This document shows, piece by piece, positions 34,775-47,249 of a DNA stretch of 64,000 bases. The position numbers and the translations under genes were made by a program. The notes under the pieces were generated by a model. The model was not told where the DNA came from, did no database searches, and saw only the letters and a list, made by a program, of their open reading frames with translations. Every line of letters begins with the position of its first letter. Within the stretch, counting starts at the first letter, position 1. Source of the stretch: Pyrenochaeta sp. MPI-SDFR-AT-0127 (Eukaryota; Ascomycota; Dothideomycetes; Pleosporales; Cucurbitariaceae); contig JAGTJM010000004.1 of NCBI GenBank assembly GCA_020747015.1, positions 1,054,001-1,118,000 on the forward strand, given 5' to 3'.

Positions 34775-35555
34775 ATGTTGTTTCCGTCCCTTGCTATCTT
34801 CGCTGCGGCGAGCAGCTTGCTGTCGTTCGCGACGGCGCACAACATCCAAATGAAGGCCCACCAGCGCGAATGCTTCCACGAATCCCTCCACAAGGACGAC
34901 AAGATGACAGTCACATTCCAGGTCGGCGACAGGGAGTTTGGAGGCAGCGGAAACTTGGAGATTGACTTTTGGGTATGTCAATTGCAACTCAAGCCAGAAT
35001 TCTCACAGGAGCCGTAACGCTAATCAAGCAATGCGCAGATTGAAACACCTTCTCGCAGCTATCAAATCCACGAACGCGGCGTTTCCTCTGGCGACCACTC
35101 CTTCACGGCGACAGAAGATGGCAAGTACACTTACTGCTTCAACAACGAGCACTGGGGCGCAAACACAAAGGAAGTGTCCTTCAACGTGCACGGAATTGTC
35201 TACGTTCCCGAGGCGGAGGCACCGCAGGACCCTTTGGAGAAGGAGGGTAAGTGGATACAGAGTAATTTCAAGAGGAATATGCGCTGATTGGTTTATAGTC
35301 CGCCAAATGTCAGAACTTGTCGCACAGGTCAAGGACGAGCAGAGTTACATTGTCGTCCGCGAGCGGATCCACAGAAATACAGCCGAAAGCACAAACTCGC
35401 GCATCAAGTGGTGGAGCATCTTCCAGCTTATTGTCTTGATCTGCCAGGGTGTCTTCCAGGTATGGTGGTTGAAGCGCTTCTTCGAGGTAAGACATGTTCC
35501 GTTGTTTAGTATCAAAGGTGCACTAACATGGCTTAAGGTTAAGCGCGTGGTGTAA
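34775..35555 (+). CDS. emp24: EMP24 p24-family cargo receptor
   Basis: Exons 34775-34972, 35039-35246, 35299-35486 and 35538-35555 give 203 residues. p24 proteins cycle between ER and Golgi in COPII/COPI vesicles and help load GPI-anchored and other cargo. A signal peptide covers about residues 1-22. The GOLD domain follows with its two cysteines (RECFHE and YTYCFN), then a coiled-coil region (VKDEQSYIVVRERIHRNTAE). One transmembrane helix comes next (WWSIFQLIVLICQGVFQV), then a cytosolic tail FFEVKRVV. The tail's FF pair is the COPII signal of the p24-beta class. The stretch before the helix closely follows yeast Emp24. The last exon encodes only five residues. Confidence 0.95.
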
Positions 35556-36358
35556 CAGCTGTGTGATCCCGTTCAGTGTGCTATGGAAAATTTACACACC
35601 AGTTCTGGTTTCCTAAAAGCCAACATGTATTCTGGCATTGCTTTGTGTTCGGCGTTCAAGCGCATGGTGGAGAGGACATGCAGAGTGAATGAGGGAGTAT
35701 GGCGGTTACTATACTATGACTCTTCATATGTCTCGGGTAGGATTACTTTGGCATAGTTTATTCAGATAACATGTTCTACAACAGTCCGCTCCCGTCTTGT
35801 TGGCTTGATACCCGTCTCACAACCTTGGCCAGCTACACTTCTGACCAGTCTGGCCAGTTCAAGGACTTGCTCGCTTGATCAACAAATGAGTGTAAGTATG
35901 GTAAACAGTAGCAGATCCCACCAGTCGATTATAGTGAGTTGGTCTCGGTCACTTCTCTCACGACAACGCCAAGAGACGCTACGTTTGCCCGTCTTGCGTC
36001 ATCCGATGCCTCATTATCCTTCTGCCCAAGTCTTGACCACTTTTTAATTACACTCTCACCGTGATCTCCCATTTCTGCACTGTATTACGTCAATCTTCTC
36101 ATATCGGGCGACTTGGAGTTGCTCCATTGGCCAAACCAGTAACCAGCACGCCATGCCTAATAAGTGAAAGAAGGCGGCGCGTCGCAACTTCCTAAAGTGG
36201 TGTACTCTCGTCATTGACAAGACAGCGATGCATTTCACTTGATGGTCACGCTCCTTCCAAGCGGCTCACCAAGAGACCATCGTGATATCCAGACTTACAT
36301 ACAGCTCTTCATCTTCCGTCCATGGTAACATCGTCACAAGACTCTGCCGTTAGGTCCC
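35556..36358. other. Intergenic region
   Basis: About 800 bp with EMP24 3' sequence and the upstream region of the next gene. No gene is supported. Confidence 0.45.
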
Positions 36359-38200
36359 ATGGAACCCTTCCAACATACTCAAAGCGCGCCTTCCGCACAT
36401 CCTTCGCACACGCTAGCTTCGGATGATACCAAGGATGGGCCATCAGACGCCCGCGTTGCAAATCCCTTCAAGGCACCCAACCCCCGTCATACTGAGGTAG
36501 GCACTTTCGTCCCAGTCCATGGCCCCAGCCCATCTTATGAACTAGGTAAACATTATGGCGCCTTTCTGGAACATCAGTTCAATCCTGATTCCCCTGGGCC
36601 AACATCATGGGATAACACCAATCGTCCCCCTACTCCACCTCGTCAAGACGAGAAATACTTTGGTCCTATTCAACAATGGCTCGCGCAGAAGAACCTTGAG
36701 CATCAGGCCAGCCCAGACATACCTAATGTACAGCAGACAGAACCTCATATTCACCAAAAGTACCAGTACTTTCCACATCTACAGTGTCCCCCCTTTACAG
36801 CCCGGCAGCCTGTGGACTATCTGGAAGCACCTTATCCTACTCTGTACCTCACAGACTGTCCTGATGAGATACAGAGTCATCTATTGCAATCTCAAGCCGG
36901 AGCCTCTCGACTGCCATCAATTGCCAACCTTCTTGGGTCACCTCTTATCCAGTCCCGGTCTAGCCTGACGTCTCATGAATCTCGATTACAAGCTTGTCCA
37001 CAGGGGCCTCCGACCCAACACTGGCCGACCTCTAACTTGGCAAGACAACATGGTCGTAAGACATCCAAACCTCTAAATATACGCCCTGTGCAGCCGTCTC
37101 CTAGCCAAATCGGAACATTGGACGCAGAGACACGTCGAAAGCAGGACACATACCATGCTAAAGGTCAAGCCATGCGGAAAGGAAGAGAAAGACGCGGTCG
37201 CAAGACAAAAAGGACGACGCATATATCAAGTCGTGTGGACAGCGCGCTACTACCTTGTACGATAACCCAGCCTCTCATATATTCACCGTTGCCCACTTAT
37301 CCACCGCCCTTGCAGCCCCAGCACGTGTTTTACGATGAGCCCATGAACTGGGAGAGCCATAATCGAGGATATGAACCCGTTGCATCCAGCAACAGCTATC
37401 ATTATACGGCAGCCATCTCGAATTCATTCTCCAATCCTCCATTGTCTCTGCAATTGTCCGCTCCACAAACAGCATGGGACGACCTTGAGCAGTCAATCAC
37501 CAGCAATTACGAGGAATACAAGTGGTCGATCAAACTTTACGAAGTCAAAATTGCCCAATACTATGACTTTGCACAAGCGTTTCTGGAAGATTTATTCAAG
37601 TACAACCTTCATGACACTATCCAATACAAATGGCACACTCACACTACAACTGGCTTCATCAAAGATGGCGATCGATTGTCTTTTGTCGTGCTACAAAATG
37701 CAGCGAACCCATTTACGTGGGGTATGGCACCCGACTCGACTACCTCGATTGGCGTGTACGGGCGCTACTCTAACCTTCAAGAGAAAACAATACACTGGAA
37801 GACGTTGGCCCCAAACATTTCCGATATCCTGCAGATGTGCGTAGACCAAGAGTACATCCAGGTAAAGCAGAAGTGGCACGTGGACATGACCAAAGCGAGC
37901 GATAGGCGGTTCCATCGTGCGTATTGGATGGCAGCTAACATGATGCCACTCAAGGGTTTACTGGGTCATGCGCTTCCTGACGAGAAGGCCCATGATGCTG
38001 TAGATGAAGATCTTGATGACGACTTTGAGGTCACGGAAGCAGACCTACAGAGTAGCTGGGCGAATGAGGATGTTACCGAGGAGCAGTCTGCAGACGCGTG
38101 GGCGAAGATCCTGGAACACAACGAGTTTAATGATGCACCTGAGAATGGATACGAGCATGTAGTCACGGGAAACTCAGAATGGGATCAGTTCGGCTCTTGA
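36359..38200 (+). CDS. Protein of unknown function, 613 residues
   Basis: A single uninterrupted frame. Residues 1-370 are rich in Pro, Ser, His and Gln with a basic patch near 260-285 (RKGRERRGRKTKR, a possible nuclear signal). Residues about 375-540 look folded, with many aromatic and charged residues (EEYKWSIKLYEVKIAQYYDF, WHTHTTTGFI), and the tail (540-613) is strongly acidic. I recognise no domain. The disordered N-terminus, basic patch and acidic tail would fit a nuclear regulatory protein, but nothing shows DNA binding. Confidence 0.75.
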   Translation: MEPFQHTQSAPSAHPSHTLASDDTKDGPSDARVANPFKAPNPRHTEVGTFVPVHGPSPSYELGKHYGAFLEHQFNPDSPGPTSWDNTNRPPTPPRQDEKYFGPIQQWLAQKNLEHQASPDIPNVQQTEPHIHQKYQYFPHLQCPPFTARQPVDYLEAPYPTLYLTDCPDEIQSHLLQSQAGASRLPSIANLLGSPLIQSRSSLTSHESRLQACPQGPPTQHWPTSNLARQHGRKTSKPLNIRPVQPSPSQIGTLDAETRRKQDTYHAKGQAMRKGRERRGRKTKRTTHISSRVDSALLPCTITQPLIYSPLPTYPPPLQPQHVFYDEPMNWESHNRGYEPVASSNSYHYTAAISNSFSNPPLSLQLSAPQTAWDDLEQSITSNYEEYKWSIKLYEVKIAQYYDFAQAFLEDLFKYNLHDTIQYKWHTHTTTGFIKDGDRLSFVVLQNAANPFTWGMAPDSTTSIGVYGRYSNLQEKTIHWKTLAPNISDILQMCVDQEYIQVKQKWHVDMTKASDRRFHRAYWMAANMMPLKGLLGHALPDEKAHDAVDEDLDDDFEVTEADLQSSWANEDVTEEQSADAWAKILEHNEFNDAPENGYEHVVTGNSEWDQFGS

Positions 38201-38543
38201 AGATATGATTGCTCATAGTAGAGACTTTGATTGTAAGCTGGACGACAGCTAGGGAAGGGTATGTAGTCAGAGAAACCCCCCGACCTTTGGTTTTTTATGA
38301 AGGATTAAGTTTGCGACTTCGATTCGATGTGTACGATATTCACCAGGTAGATAAAAAATTGGGATTGTCGATATCGATCGGTTCATTCGCTCATTCGCCT
38401 GCTGAAGCTTTTCAAAGTCTACTATCAAGCCGAAGCCAAGACTAAGCTATCAATCCGCTATTCAGCTCAGCCAAACAAGGTCCCATACAATGAGGCCGAG
38501 GCCACAAAAACTGTTTTTTCTTCTGTAATGTACAAGGGTAGCC
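38201..38543. other. Spacer between convergent genes
   Basis: A 343 bp convergent 3' region. Nothing else is seen. Confidence 0.5.
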
Positions 38544-41023
38544 CTACTCATCAATCTCCTCTTCTTCGTCCTGAACACTCAACGTCTCGACGCTCTCCGC
38601 CAGACTGAGGCCTGTGGAACTCGCTTTGTGCAGGCTGGGTTTCTTCGCCTTGCCCTTTGTCCTTTTCTTCTTTGTGCCCGAACTCTCCGTGACGCTGGGA
38701 GCTTCGCGTACCCAGCGCGATATAGCTTCCGCACGCTCGGTGCTGATAGGGTACTCGCGGCCGTCGTCCTGAGCCCAGCGTTTTGGCGCTGCAGGGGCAG
38801 GAGCGGCGGAGGGAGTCGGGGACGAAGGCGATTTCGGAAAGCTGGAGGTGCCGTTGGAGCATGTGGATGATGCGGATGTGCCGTTTAATGTGGAGGTAGA
38901 AGCGGAGGGTGAGCCGTTGCGTTGGCGTTTTTCTGCTTCTTCGTCTTCTCTGAACCTCCGTTCGCGAGCGCGAACAGCGCGTTGGAAAGATTCTTCATCT
39001 ACAACGCGCTCGTCGGCGAGGGCTTCGAGAATGGCTTCGTGCTTTTGGCGCTCGCGTTTTTCGGTTTCCGTTTCACCGGCTCCTGCGTTGTTGCCATTTG
39101 CCCCGGTCTTACTGAGCTCGTTGCTAGGTCCGTTCTTACCATGCCCCGGTAATGGGGCGGGACGGCACAGATTTTCCCACGAGGTGCCTATGCCGATCCA
39201 GTTTCCGGCGCGCCGCAAGACTTCGATCCAATCTGCACGTGCTGGTGACCGTGCAGCGAGGAAGATAGGGTATCCATCACATACACGAGCGAGGCGGGCG
39301 GCGTTGTGCGCGTGTCGGAGGTGCTCTTTTGGTGGAGTCTGGATCAATGCATGGCAAAGTAGTAGGGAGTGTAACGCGTCGGTAAGGAGGGGGTGGTAAG
39401 TTATGCTCTCATGGCTGTCTGCAAAAGCTGTTGCGGCAGCTGAAGCAGCCGATTCTGCTGGGGTTGCAGGTCTTGGGGGAGGATATGATGGAAGGCTGGT
39501 GGGAGGTGCGGGTTCGAAGAGCTGTGAGACTTTGTAAATTTCTGGAGGTGGCAATTTAGGCCATGAGGCGCGATCAGAGCCATGTCCATGTGGTCGACGA
39601 TGCGGTACTAGCGCTTCAGAGATGGGTGAAGCAGATGCATTTGAAGACTCTAGCAGGCGATTCATATTTGGCTTAATATTGTCTTTGGAGTACCCATTTC
39701 CATTCGTCGAGTTTCCTAGCCGTCTCAGAAACTCCTCGGCTAGTTCTGCAGAGATACCCGGCGTATAGTCGAAATGTGAGAGGAAAGCGTTATAGTCTCG
39801 AAGTGCACGTTTGGCGTTCTGACGCACCTGTTTACGTCCTTCTGCACGGCGGCGATTTCCTTCTGCTTCCTCTGGAGTTTCAGGATCTGGTTCTTGAGAT
39901 GCGGCGACTTGGGCGTCTCGTCTCGCTTTCGCCTCTTCTGCTTCTCCCAAGCCATCAAGAGCAGCATGGACGTGCCCACAGGCTATTGTAAAGTACACAC
40001 CAGCGCGGTGGAACAAAAGCTGTGTTTCAAGTGAGTTGGGTTGGTCCTCCTCGGGTATCTTGACTTCTTGTCTCCAGTCTCTTCCATACTGCTCCTGGTA
40101 TGTTTTGGCCAACACCAGCTGGTCCTTGCCGGCTCGGTGCTGTGACAGAAAGTACCTCGCTGTGGCCAGCGCCTCGCTCAGATCCTTTGCCGAGTTGACA
40201 AAGTCCTCCTTGAATATCCTCGTCAAGGCGCGTGTCCTCAGGGGGCTCCCGTCCTGCGGTCTTTCGCTTATGATATCATTCAGCGTGTCCAGAGGGGTAC
40301 ACTGCGCCATCATGCGGCTCGGGATCTTCTCGTGGAAGAAGTGGACATACTTTGCATCCACATTGGTCGAGTCTCTCTGCAGCACCAAGTGCGCAACATC
40401 CTCGAGCGTACTGGCACTCTGCATGGTTGCGACACTGGCGGCAATCTCGTCCAAATGGTAGGCCTGGCTCAGCTTGCTCGTCGCCAGTTCTCGCATGCGG
40501 TGCTTCCGCTCTCTACTCAGTTTACTTGTGCCCCCGCCGCCATAGCCAATGCCCAGGGCGGCGGCACTCCCCAGCATGCTGTTCCCGGCATTGAGGCTGC
40601 TGTTCAGGGCGGCAGAGGTCAGGCCCGAGGTGGCGCGCACGGCGAGATTGGTGGCCTCGTCGACGGCCTTGCGGATCTTGACGAGGTCATAGAAGACGGC
40701 GGGGTCGATGGGGTGGGGGCGCGGGGAGAGATAGTTGCTGTGGGCGAGCGACTCAAGCACCTCCGGGGGAAGCTGCAGCCAGGGCCCGTGGAACGACGAG
40801 ATGTAGCGCCAATGCCTGCACGGGAAGCTGTTAGACTGTGCATGCAGGGCGAGAAGTCATTGTCGTGCCTCGAAACTCACTTGTTGCGACAGATGATGAG
40901 GGCCGACGTCGAGGGCTCGTGGGCAGGCTTCTGCTGGCCAGCGCCATGTGGTGGTGCTGGTGGCGTCGACGCGCTGCCGTTGGTCGCCGCCTCAGTCTGC
41001 GCGCTCTTCTTCTTGCGCGCCAT
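38544..41023 (-). CDS. Large conserved fungal protein of unknown function
   Basis: Exons 41023-40881 and 40815-38544 (intron 65 bp) give 804 residues. The first exon has a Lys-rich start (MARKKKSAQ) and ends ALIICRNK, which continues after the splice as HWRYISSFHGPWLQLPPEVL, a compact aromatic motif. A helical region follows (residues about 75-380, with many Ala/Leu/Glu), then a Pro-rich linker, a second helical region (about 440-520), a charged coiled-coil-like stretch (ETEKRERQKHEAILEALADE), a Ser/Pro/Ala-rich segment, and a basic KKKRTKGKAKK patch before an acidic end. The family is not named with confidence here. Confidence 0.85.
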
Positions 41024-44000
41024 GGGAGAAACTGCTGCGTCTGCCAGCACGGTGCAGTGACGTCTTTGCTCGGGCGTGCCTTGCAGTGCGGCCTTCTCGA
41101 TAAATTTCGTCTTGGCGTTAGCGCGGAGAGTTTCTCTTTGTTCCCGGCACTATCTGCCCTCAGATCAACATCACCACCACTCCCCAGTCAATTGCATGGC
41201 GTGTTCGACAATCAAGTGCCTTGCTCATGTCCTTTCTGAGCCAGCACATGCACACCCTCTGGCCCTTCTCCACTGCGGTTTGCGTACTCGAATAAAGTCG
41301 TGCTCTCCGCCATGGCGTCGAAGATGCCTCAGGAACAGCTACCAACATCGTACTTTGCCCAGGAAACGCGCCGAGAAAAAGAAGAAAAGGCTTGAATCTA
41401 GCTAGCACTTCCTGTTGCAACATTTGTGCTGATTTGGCCGTCCAAGTCTCCATTCCACGTAAACATATGAATTGGTCATGGTGCCTTCCGCATCTGTCCA
41501 ACTACTCCCCTGCGTAGGCACATGAGGGGGGAAGAAGACCTTCATGGGGAATGGTTGGGCCAAAATGAAAGACGCCACAAGACAAGACGCCCCAAGATCG
41601 ATTAGATCGATCACCAAGATGCCCATCTCATCACCATGTCTGCTCTTTTCCACTCTTGGAGACGGCTGCACTCTTCCGCACCTCTACCAAGTCAGAGTTC
41701 CCCGGACGTCTCGTATTCCAGATTGTGACATCCCATCACCTTCTTCGTTTCTTCCTATCGACCATGAGCTCGGAAATCCAAGCAGCATGCAGCTCGTACT
41801 ATCCATGCGCGTCCAGCCACTGTCATGATCCATGCAGGCGAGCTACTCCCAACATGTTTCATTGCTCCATCAACATTCAACACGTACACCATTGTCCCCG
41901 CCCATCTGCCAGCTTCTATTTCAAACCTGGCACTATCTTTTGACTTGGTCCAGCTGTATAGATCGCATCGCCGCTCGGCTAGACCGTTTCCCATGCAACT
42001 CATGGTCCAACAACGTAGTAGACCAGAGTAACATTCCGTCAGATACCGTCTACATCCGCGCTGTGCGGGGTCACTGATGCAAGATTCATGCACGTCTGTA
42101 CATCTGGACGGAAGCCCATGTGTCGTATATCCCGGAGACGTGGGTGAAGGATCAAGCCAGGCGCCAGGGGCAGTACGCTCGACGACCAGCATTTCCTGTT
42201 CGGAGTTTTCTCACTGCTACACAAACCATGGTGTATTTGGGACCAAACAAAACTTTCCACCTCGTCAATGCTATGGAAATCTTCGGATTCTGCCGGCCGA
42301 GGGCATTTTGCCTTGCCGCGCCCCAACCCCTCACCAAGTCGAGCAGCATCACGGAATGCCCATTGCGACAGCCGCCTTCTAGGTTGCTTAAGCGAGCCTA
42401 TTCTTGCATACGCCTCAGCCGTTGCTTATTGGTCAACTGTCCGTCATATATGTCGCACACACCACGCCTGCACGCCTTCACGCCTGCCCATGAATCTGCT
42501 TCGCCTATGTTCACATGCATCATCAGTAGCCCGGTAATTACTCGGCGCTAACCATGTAATCATTGAGATGAGATGACTAGGTCTTGTTAAAATTCCTGTG
42601 GTACACTTTTCGTTGTATATGTTTGAGATACCAACGGCTGAGCCTGCGAATGCTGATTCATCAGAGCATCTGCAGCACTATCCACACTACCCGCACATCC
42701 GCGCTGACATACATTGCTAATGGTTGCATTCGGCTAAACGCTCTGTAGTTCAAGTATCGCTCTCTACTAATCGCCTTCGTTGACGCATTGCTCATGTGGA
42801 CAAAGCTCCACATAACACAATCAAACGCCTGCCGAGTCACGAAACACAAATGGGCATGGAATGTGTCTTTCATAAATGTGCTAGTCGGTACCTATTCTTA
42901 CAGCTTTCCGCCACCGGCGAGAACGGCAAAAGATAGCTGCAAGGAGCGCCTTGTCTCTTGCAGCATCCAAACGTCCTATTTTGAGCACTAGCGCAAGTAA
43001 CACACTGCGGACTACCACAAGCCGGCCTACGAGTGCCGGTGCATGGCGCCCGTTGCCTGTGTCACGATCGCTGTCTTGTTTTTACATCGAACATCCGTCT
43101 GAACTGGAACGGTGCACGTTCCGTACGGGAGATAATCGACAAGGATGCTTGGCCCCTCTATTCGTGGAGCTTAACCCGAAGCTTGTTTCCAAACCGCTAG
43201 CGCCCGGCCTCACGGCATGGCCCTGGCAAGGGAGGCTGACGGAAGCTAACGCTGCTGAATAGAGTGCGGGGTAGTTCCCGTCATCATGTTTGCTCTAATC
43301 TAAACGGCTAAGTCACCATTTCAGCAGAGAGAGGGGGTTGTAGATTCAGAGGCAGTCCTAGCAACTCTTTGCGGGCTGTTCGGCCTTGTCGGGACGGCTA
43401 TCGGCTTGTTTCGACACTGACCAGGAACATCACTGCCCTAGGATCGACTCTGATCAGCGTCAATACAAACTCAAGCCTGGGGCGACCCTGCACCGAAACG
43501 TATGCAGCCACGCAGGCGCTTATTCTCCTCTAAGGCCTGTACCCTGCTGTACTGACCAGCGTGACCTTGTCTTTGTCCCTCCATCGCTAGGAAGACTTCG
43601 AATCACGACTACGTACATGTGCCCATCAGCCTAACGGCTTACGTTCCCGTCTCTGAAGATGGAAGGTCATTCATGCTCTCGCGTGCTGGCTGTTGCAGCT
43701 CACAGCCTCATTGGCTTTGGTCCTTGCTAGGTTGCTGACTATCCTCCATTACGATTGGCAGTACCTCGCAAAGGGTATCCATCTAGATGTATTCGGGACG
43801 TTTCCATGCCTGACAGCAATTTGTATGGGTGTGCTGCCCGGTTGTCTTGTGGTGCAATATTGACGACATGCTCCAGGACCCAGGATATTCGGCAGTGTAT
43901 CACCTCGTGGGAGACGGCACTGCCGTACTTCTCCCGAGAGATGCCCGGAGCATATCTTCAGCGCTTCGTGTCCTAATCTTCCCCTTTCCAGACTTCATCG

Positions 44001-44070
44001 TCCCACTCTACTTGAGCACTATACTACTTTCTACACTACTTTACTATTCTCTTCACGGCTGGCCCTTATC
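41024..44070. other. Gene-poor 3 kb stretch
   Basis: I can support no protein-coding gene, tRNA or repeat. Many short frames occur on both strands, typical of GC-balanced DNA, and none carries recognisable motifs or spliceable partners. The right end is the promoter of the sulfate permease. Non-coding RNA genes or short lineage-specific genes cannot be excluded by eye. Confidence 0.45.
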
Positions 44071-46151
44071 ATGGATTACTTTAGGAGGACCGCCAGACGC
44101 ACTAAAGAGTCTCTAACCACCGATACCACTCTCAGGCGGACGGTGCGATATGGGGGAAAGGCTATTCGCGCTGCTCCCTCAGTGACAGGCCAGTATCTTG
44201 TCGATAAAGCGCCAGTCATTTACTGGCTGCCCAAGTACAACATACGATGGCTTCTCAACGATACTCTCGCTGGAATCACAGTCGGCGTCTTGCTGATCCC
44301 GCAATCGCTGGCGTATGCGAAGATCGCTACGATTCCGGGCGAGTATGGCCTCATGTCTAGCTGGCTTCCCAATTTTCTCTACTTCATCATGGGAACTTCG
44401 AAAGGTGAGCTGCCATGGCACAATGATGTTTTTCCAGGCTAACTGACTATGAAGATCTCTCTACGGGTCCTACATCGCTCATGGGACTCCTGACTGCTGA
44501 GATTATCCATGATGTATCAAAAGAGGGATACACACCTCAGGCGATTGCCTCCGCTGTTGCTATGTCTGTTGGTATCTACTGCCTTCTCATTGGCTTGCTT
44601 CGGCTTGGATTCCTCCTCGAGTTCATCTCTGTGCCCGTCTTGAACGGCTTCATTTCCGCTGCGGCTATTGTCATTATGCTTGGACAAGTCCCTTCGCTGT
44701 TCGGAGTCACTGTCAGAACTGGCACAGCAAATATCATCCACGATCTCTTCGCAAAGATACCAGAATTCGACGGTCCAACCTGTGGCGTTGGTCTCGGCGG
44801 CATCGTCATTCTTGTCGCCATGCAAAAGATGGGCCAACGCTGGGGTAAGAAGAACAAGGCAATTTGGCTCCTGGCCTTGGGACGCAGTGCGGTCATCCTG
44901 GTTCTCTTTACAGGTCTATCATATGGCCTCAATAAGAACAGAGTCGATGATCCCATCTGGGCACTCAGCAAGGTCAAGTCCAATGGCATCAATACTCCTC
45001 GTATGCCCGGCGGCGCTCTTGTTCAGAAGGTGTTTCCACGAGCTATCGCACCTTTCATTGCTGCATCTATCGAGCATCTCGCTATCGCCAAAGCGTTCGG
45101 TCGCAAAAACGGCTATGTTACTGATGCAGCACAAGAAATGGTGTATCTTGGAACCACCAACTTCTTCAACTCCTTCTTCTCGTCCATGGCCGTTGGTGGT
45201 GCCATGTCTCGCACGGCTGTCAACTCCGACTCTGGAGTCAAGTCTCCAGCATATGGACTCATTGCTGGTGGCGTAGTCATTCTCTCTATCTTCAAGCTCA
45301 GCCCGGCACTGTTCTGGATTCCCAAGGCAACACTGGCAGCCATCATCGTCACAGCAGTATGGCACATCGTCATCCCACCGAAGGTGTTTTGGGGCTACTT
45401 CAAGACATCGCTTGTCGACTTCATCACTGCTATGCTTGCTTTCTGGCTCACACTCTTCGTGTCATCCGAGATTGGCATTGGCTGTGCGGTAGCGTTCAAT
45501 GTCGCATATCATCTCTTGTTTATCGCTTTCCACCGTGTGCGTCGTGTCACAACAATCGACATCCAGTCCAACGAACGTCCCACAGGCCCCCACAACGTTC
45601 CACTTGACACTCAGGTCTTCCGTATGCACCAGTCAATCCTCTTCTTCAACGCCTACCATATCAAGAACCAGTGTTTGGATGCTGTACAGACATTCAACTC
45701 TGGTGATGTACAGACCCTCGAGGCCGCACATGCGAACCGCAACTGGAGTGTTGCTGGTCTCCGACGTGCAACTCGTCTCCGCACCAAAGCCGAGATCCTC
45801 GAAGAGCCCGTGCAGATCCGTACCGTTGTCCTCGACATGGAGCGCGTTCACAACATCGATACGACCGGCTTGTCTGCACTGAAGGATCTCAAAGCAGACA
45901 TTGAAGCCTTTGGTGGTAAGAGTACTCAGCTACGGCTCGTTGGTGTTCAAGACCGTGTCAGAGAACGATTTGCAAGGTTTGGTTGGGCCCTTGCCGACGC
46001 AAGTGATGCTAGCAAGGCCGACAACCAAGACAAGAAGCCCACTCTTGTATATGACACACTTGAGGATGCAATCTTCAGACGCGCCCGCACATTCTCTTCG
46101 GACGAAATCTCGCCTGTTGAGTTTCACGTTGTTGGAAACGAGAAGGCATGA
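44071..46151 (+). CDS. SulP-family sulfate permease with STAS domain
   Basis: One 50 bp intron (44405-44454) gives 676 residues. SulP proteins import sulfate by proton symport in the plasma membrane. A short cytosolic N-terminus leads into about 10-14 hydrophobic segments. Family motifs are visible: WLLNDTLAGITVGVLLIPQS, AYAKIATIPGEYGLMSS, and DLSTGPTSLMGLL created by the splice. The cytosolic C-terminus (about 450-660) is a STAS domain with VLDMERVHNIDTTGLSALKD. The HLAIAKAFGR region matches transport helix motifs. It resembles fungal sulfate permeases of the SUL1/SUL2/CYS-14 type, though the exact paralogue cannot be fixed. Confidence 0.95.
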
Positions 46152-46676
46152 GAATGATCAGGTAAGAACTCGCCGGTTCGGGTTTCTTCTTCTCGCTCCT
46201 TTCCACTGCTATTTGTCCCTATGCTATCGCTACCTTGTTTCTTTCAGGGGTTAGGGGTTGGTCTGGGTAAGGGTACTTTGCTTTTTTGGACGGTCCTTAC
46301 GAAACACAAATATACATATAACAGGATCATGACGTACGTTATAGAAAAGTCGTCATGCACGCTGTCCTCAACGGTCTCTTTGGTTCAGCAACGCATTCCT
46401 CACGCTGTTGTCATTGTTTATAAATGAATAAATGTATTAAAATCCATAACTTCTGTCCATTTTGAGATGTCCTGCTTTTCACATGTGACGCTTTAGTGCG
46501 ATTCAACACTCTATCTAACCTTTCCAAACTAACCTGAAATCCGCCACCAATTCTCCTAATCCAATCTATTCTAAGACTGCGCACACACTCCTCGTATCCC
46601 CATCCCCTCCACGACATGAAACTTACCAATCACCCCCCTTCGCACCACTGTCTCTTTTAAATGTCCGAGCTGCCAA
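46152..46676. other. Spacer between convergent genes
   Basis: A 525 bp region. On the minus strand an open frame 46807-46571 runs past the stop of the next gene in another phase and reads plausibly (RRDWQLGHLKETVVRRGVIG); see findings. Confidence 0.4.
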
Positions 46677-47249
46677 TCACGTCTGATACCCTCTCTTTCT
46701 CTCCTCCTTGTCTGACGCATCCGTGCTCGATTCACCGGTCCCCATGCTGATGCTGGAGCGTTGATCAGCGGGTAGCGCGGCGCGAGGCGAGGAGATGGAT
46801 ATTTCATCTTCGGCAGGCAGGGACCTTGAGTGACGGGGCGGTGGAGTCATGGGAGAGTAGGAAGTGGTAGCAAAGTCATGGTCATCTCTTGCGTCAGGAT
46901 CTTCTGCTCGCGCGTTTTGGTTCACGGTTCCTTGTCGATTCTCAGATTCGTCGATGTGCGCTTTTCCTACGGCTGGGACACCTTCTTTCTCCTGCTTGTC
47001 TTGCTTAGTCGATGGCGCTGGCTCCTCACCTTGAATTTCCCATTTTCTCTCATGGTCAACATCGGCAGAAACGGCTATTGGCGTGTTAGGTGGCGATTCG
47101 CCTTTGCCGGTCACGCTACGCCCGGCGCTGTCGAAGGAGAGCCTGTGAGCACGTGGATTGGCCAAAGTCAGTGGTGGGTCTTCGCCAGTAGCTGAACCCA
47201 CGCCGCGTACTACAGGTTCAGAGTCCATACTGTTTCGTCTGGAAGACAT
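46677..47249 (-). CDS. Disordered Ser/Pro/Glu-rich protein, 190 residues
   Basis: The frame is low in hydrophobic residues and rich in Ser, Pro, Asp and Glu, with several SP/TP sites (SPPNTP, SPMTPPPRHS) that could be phosphorylated. No domain is recognised. The last codons overlap a different frame that reads more like a folded tail, so the 3' end of this model is uncertain. Confidence 0.5.
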   Translation of the reverse strand: MSSRRNSMDSEPVVRGVGSATGEDPPLTLANPRAHRLSFDSAGRSVTGKGESPPNTPIAVSADVDHERKWEIQGEEPAPSTKQDKQEKEGVPAVGKAHIDESENRQGTVNQNARAEDPDARDDHDFATTSYSPMTPPPRHSRSLPAEDEISISSPRAALPADQRSSISMGTGESSTDASDKEERKRGYQT

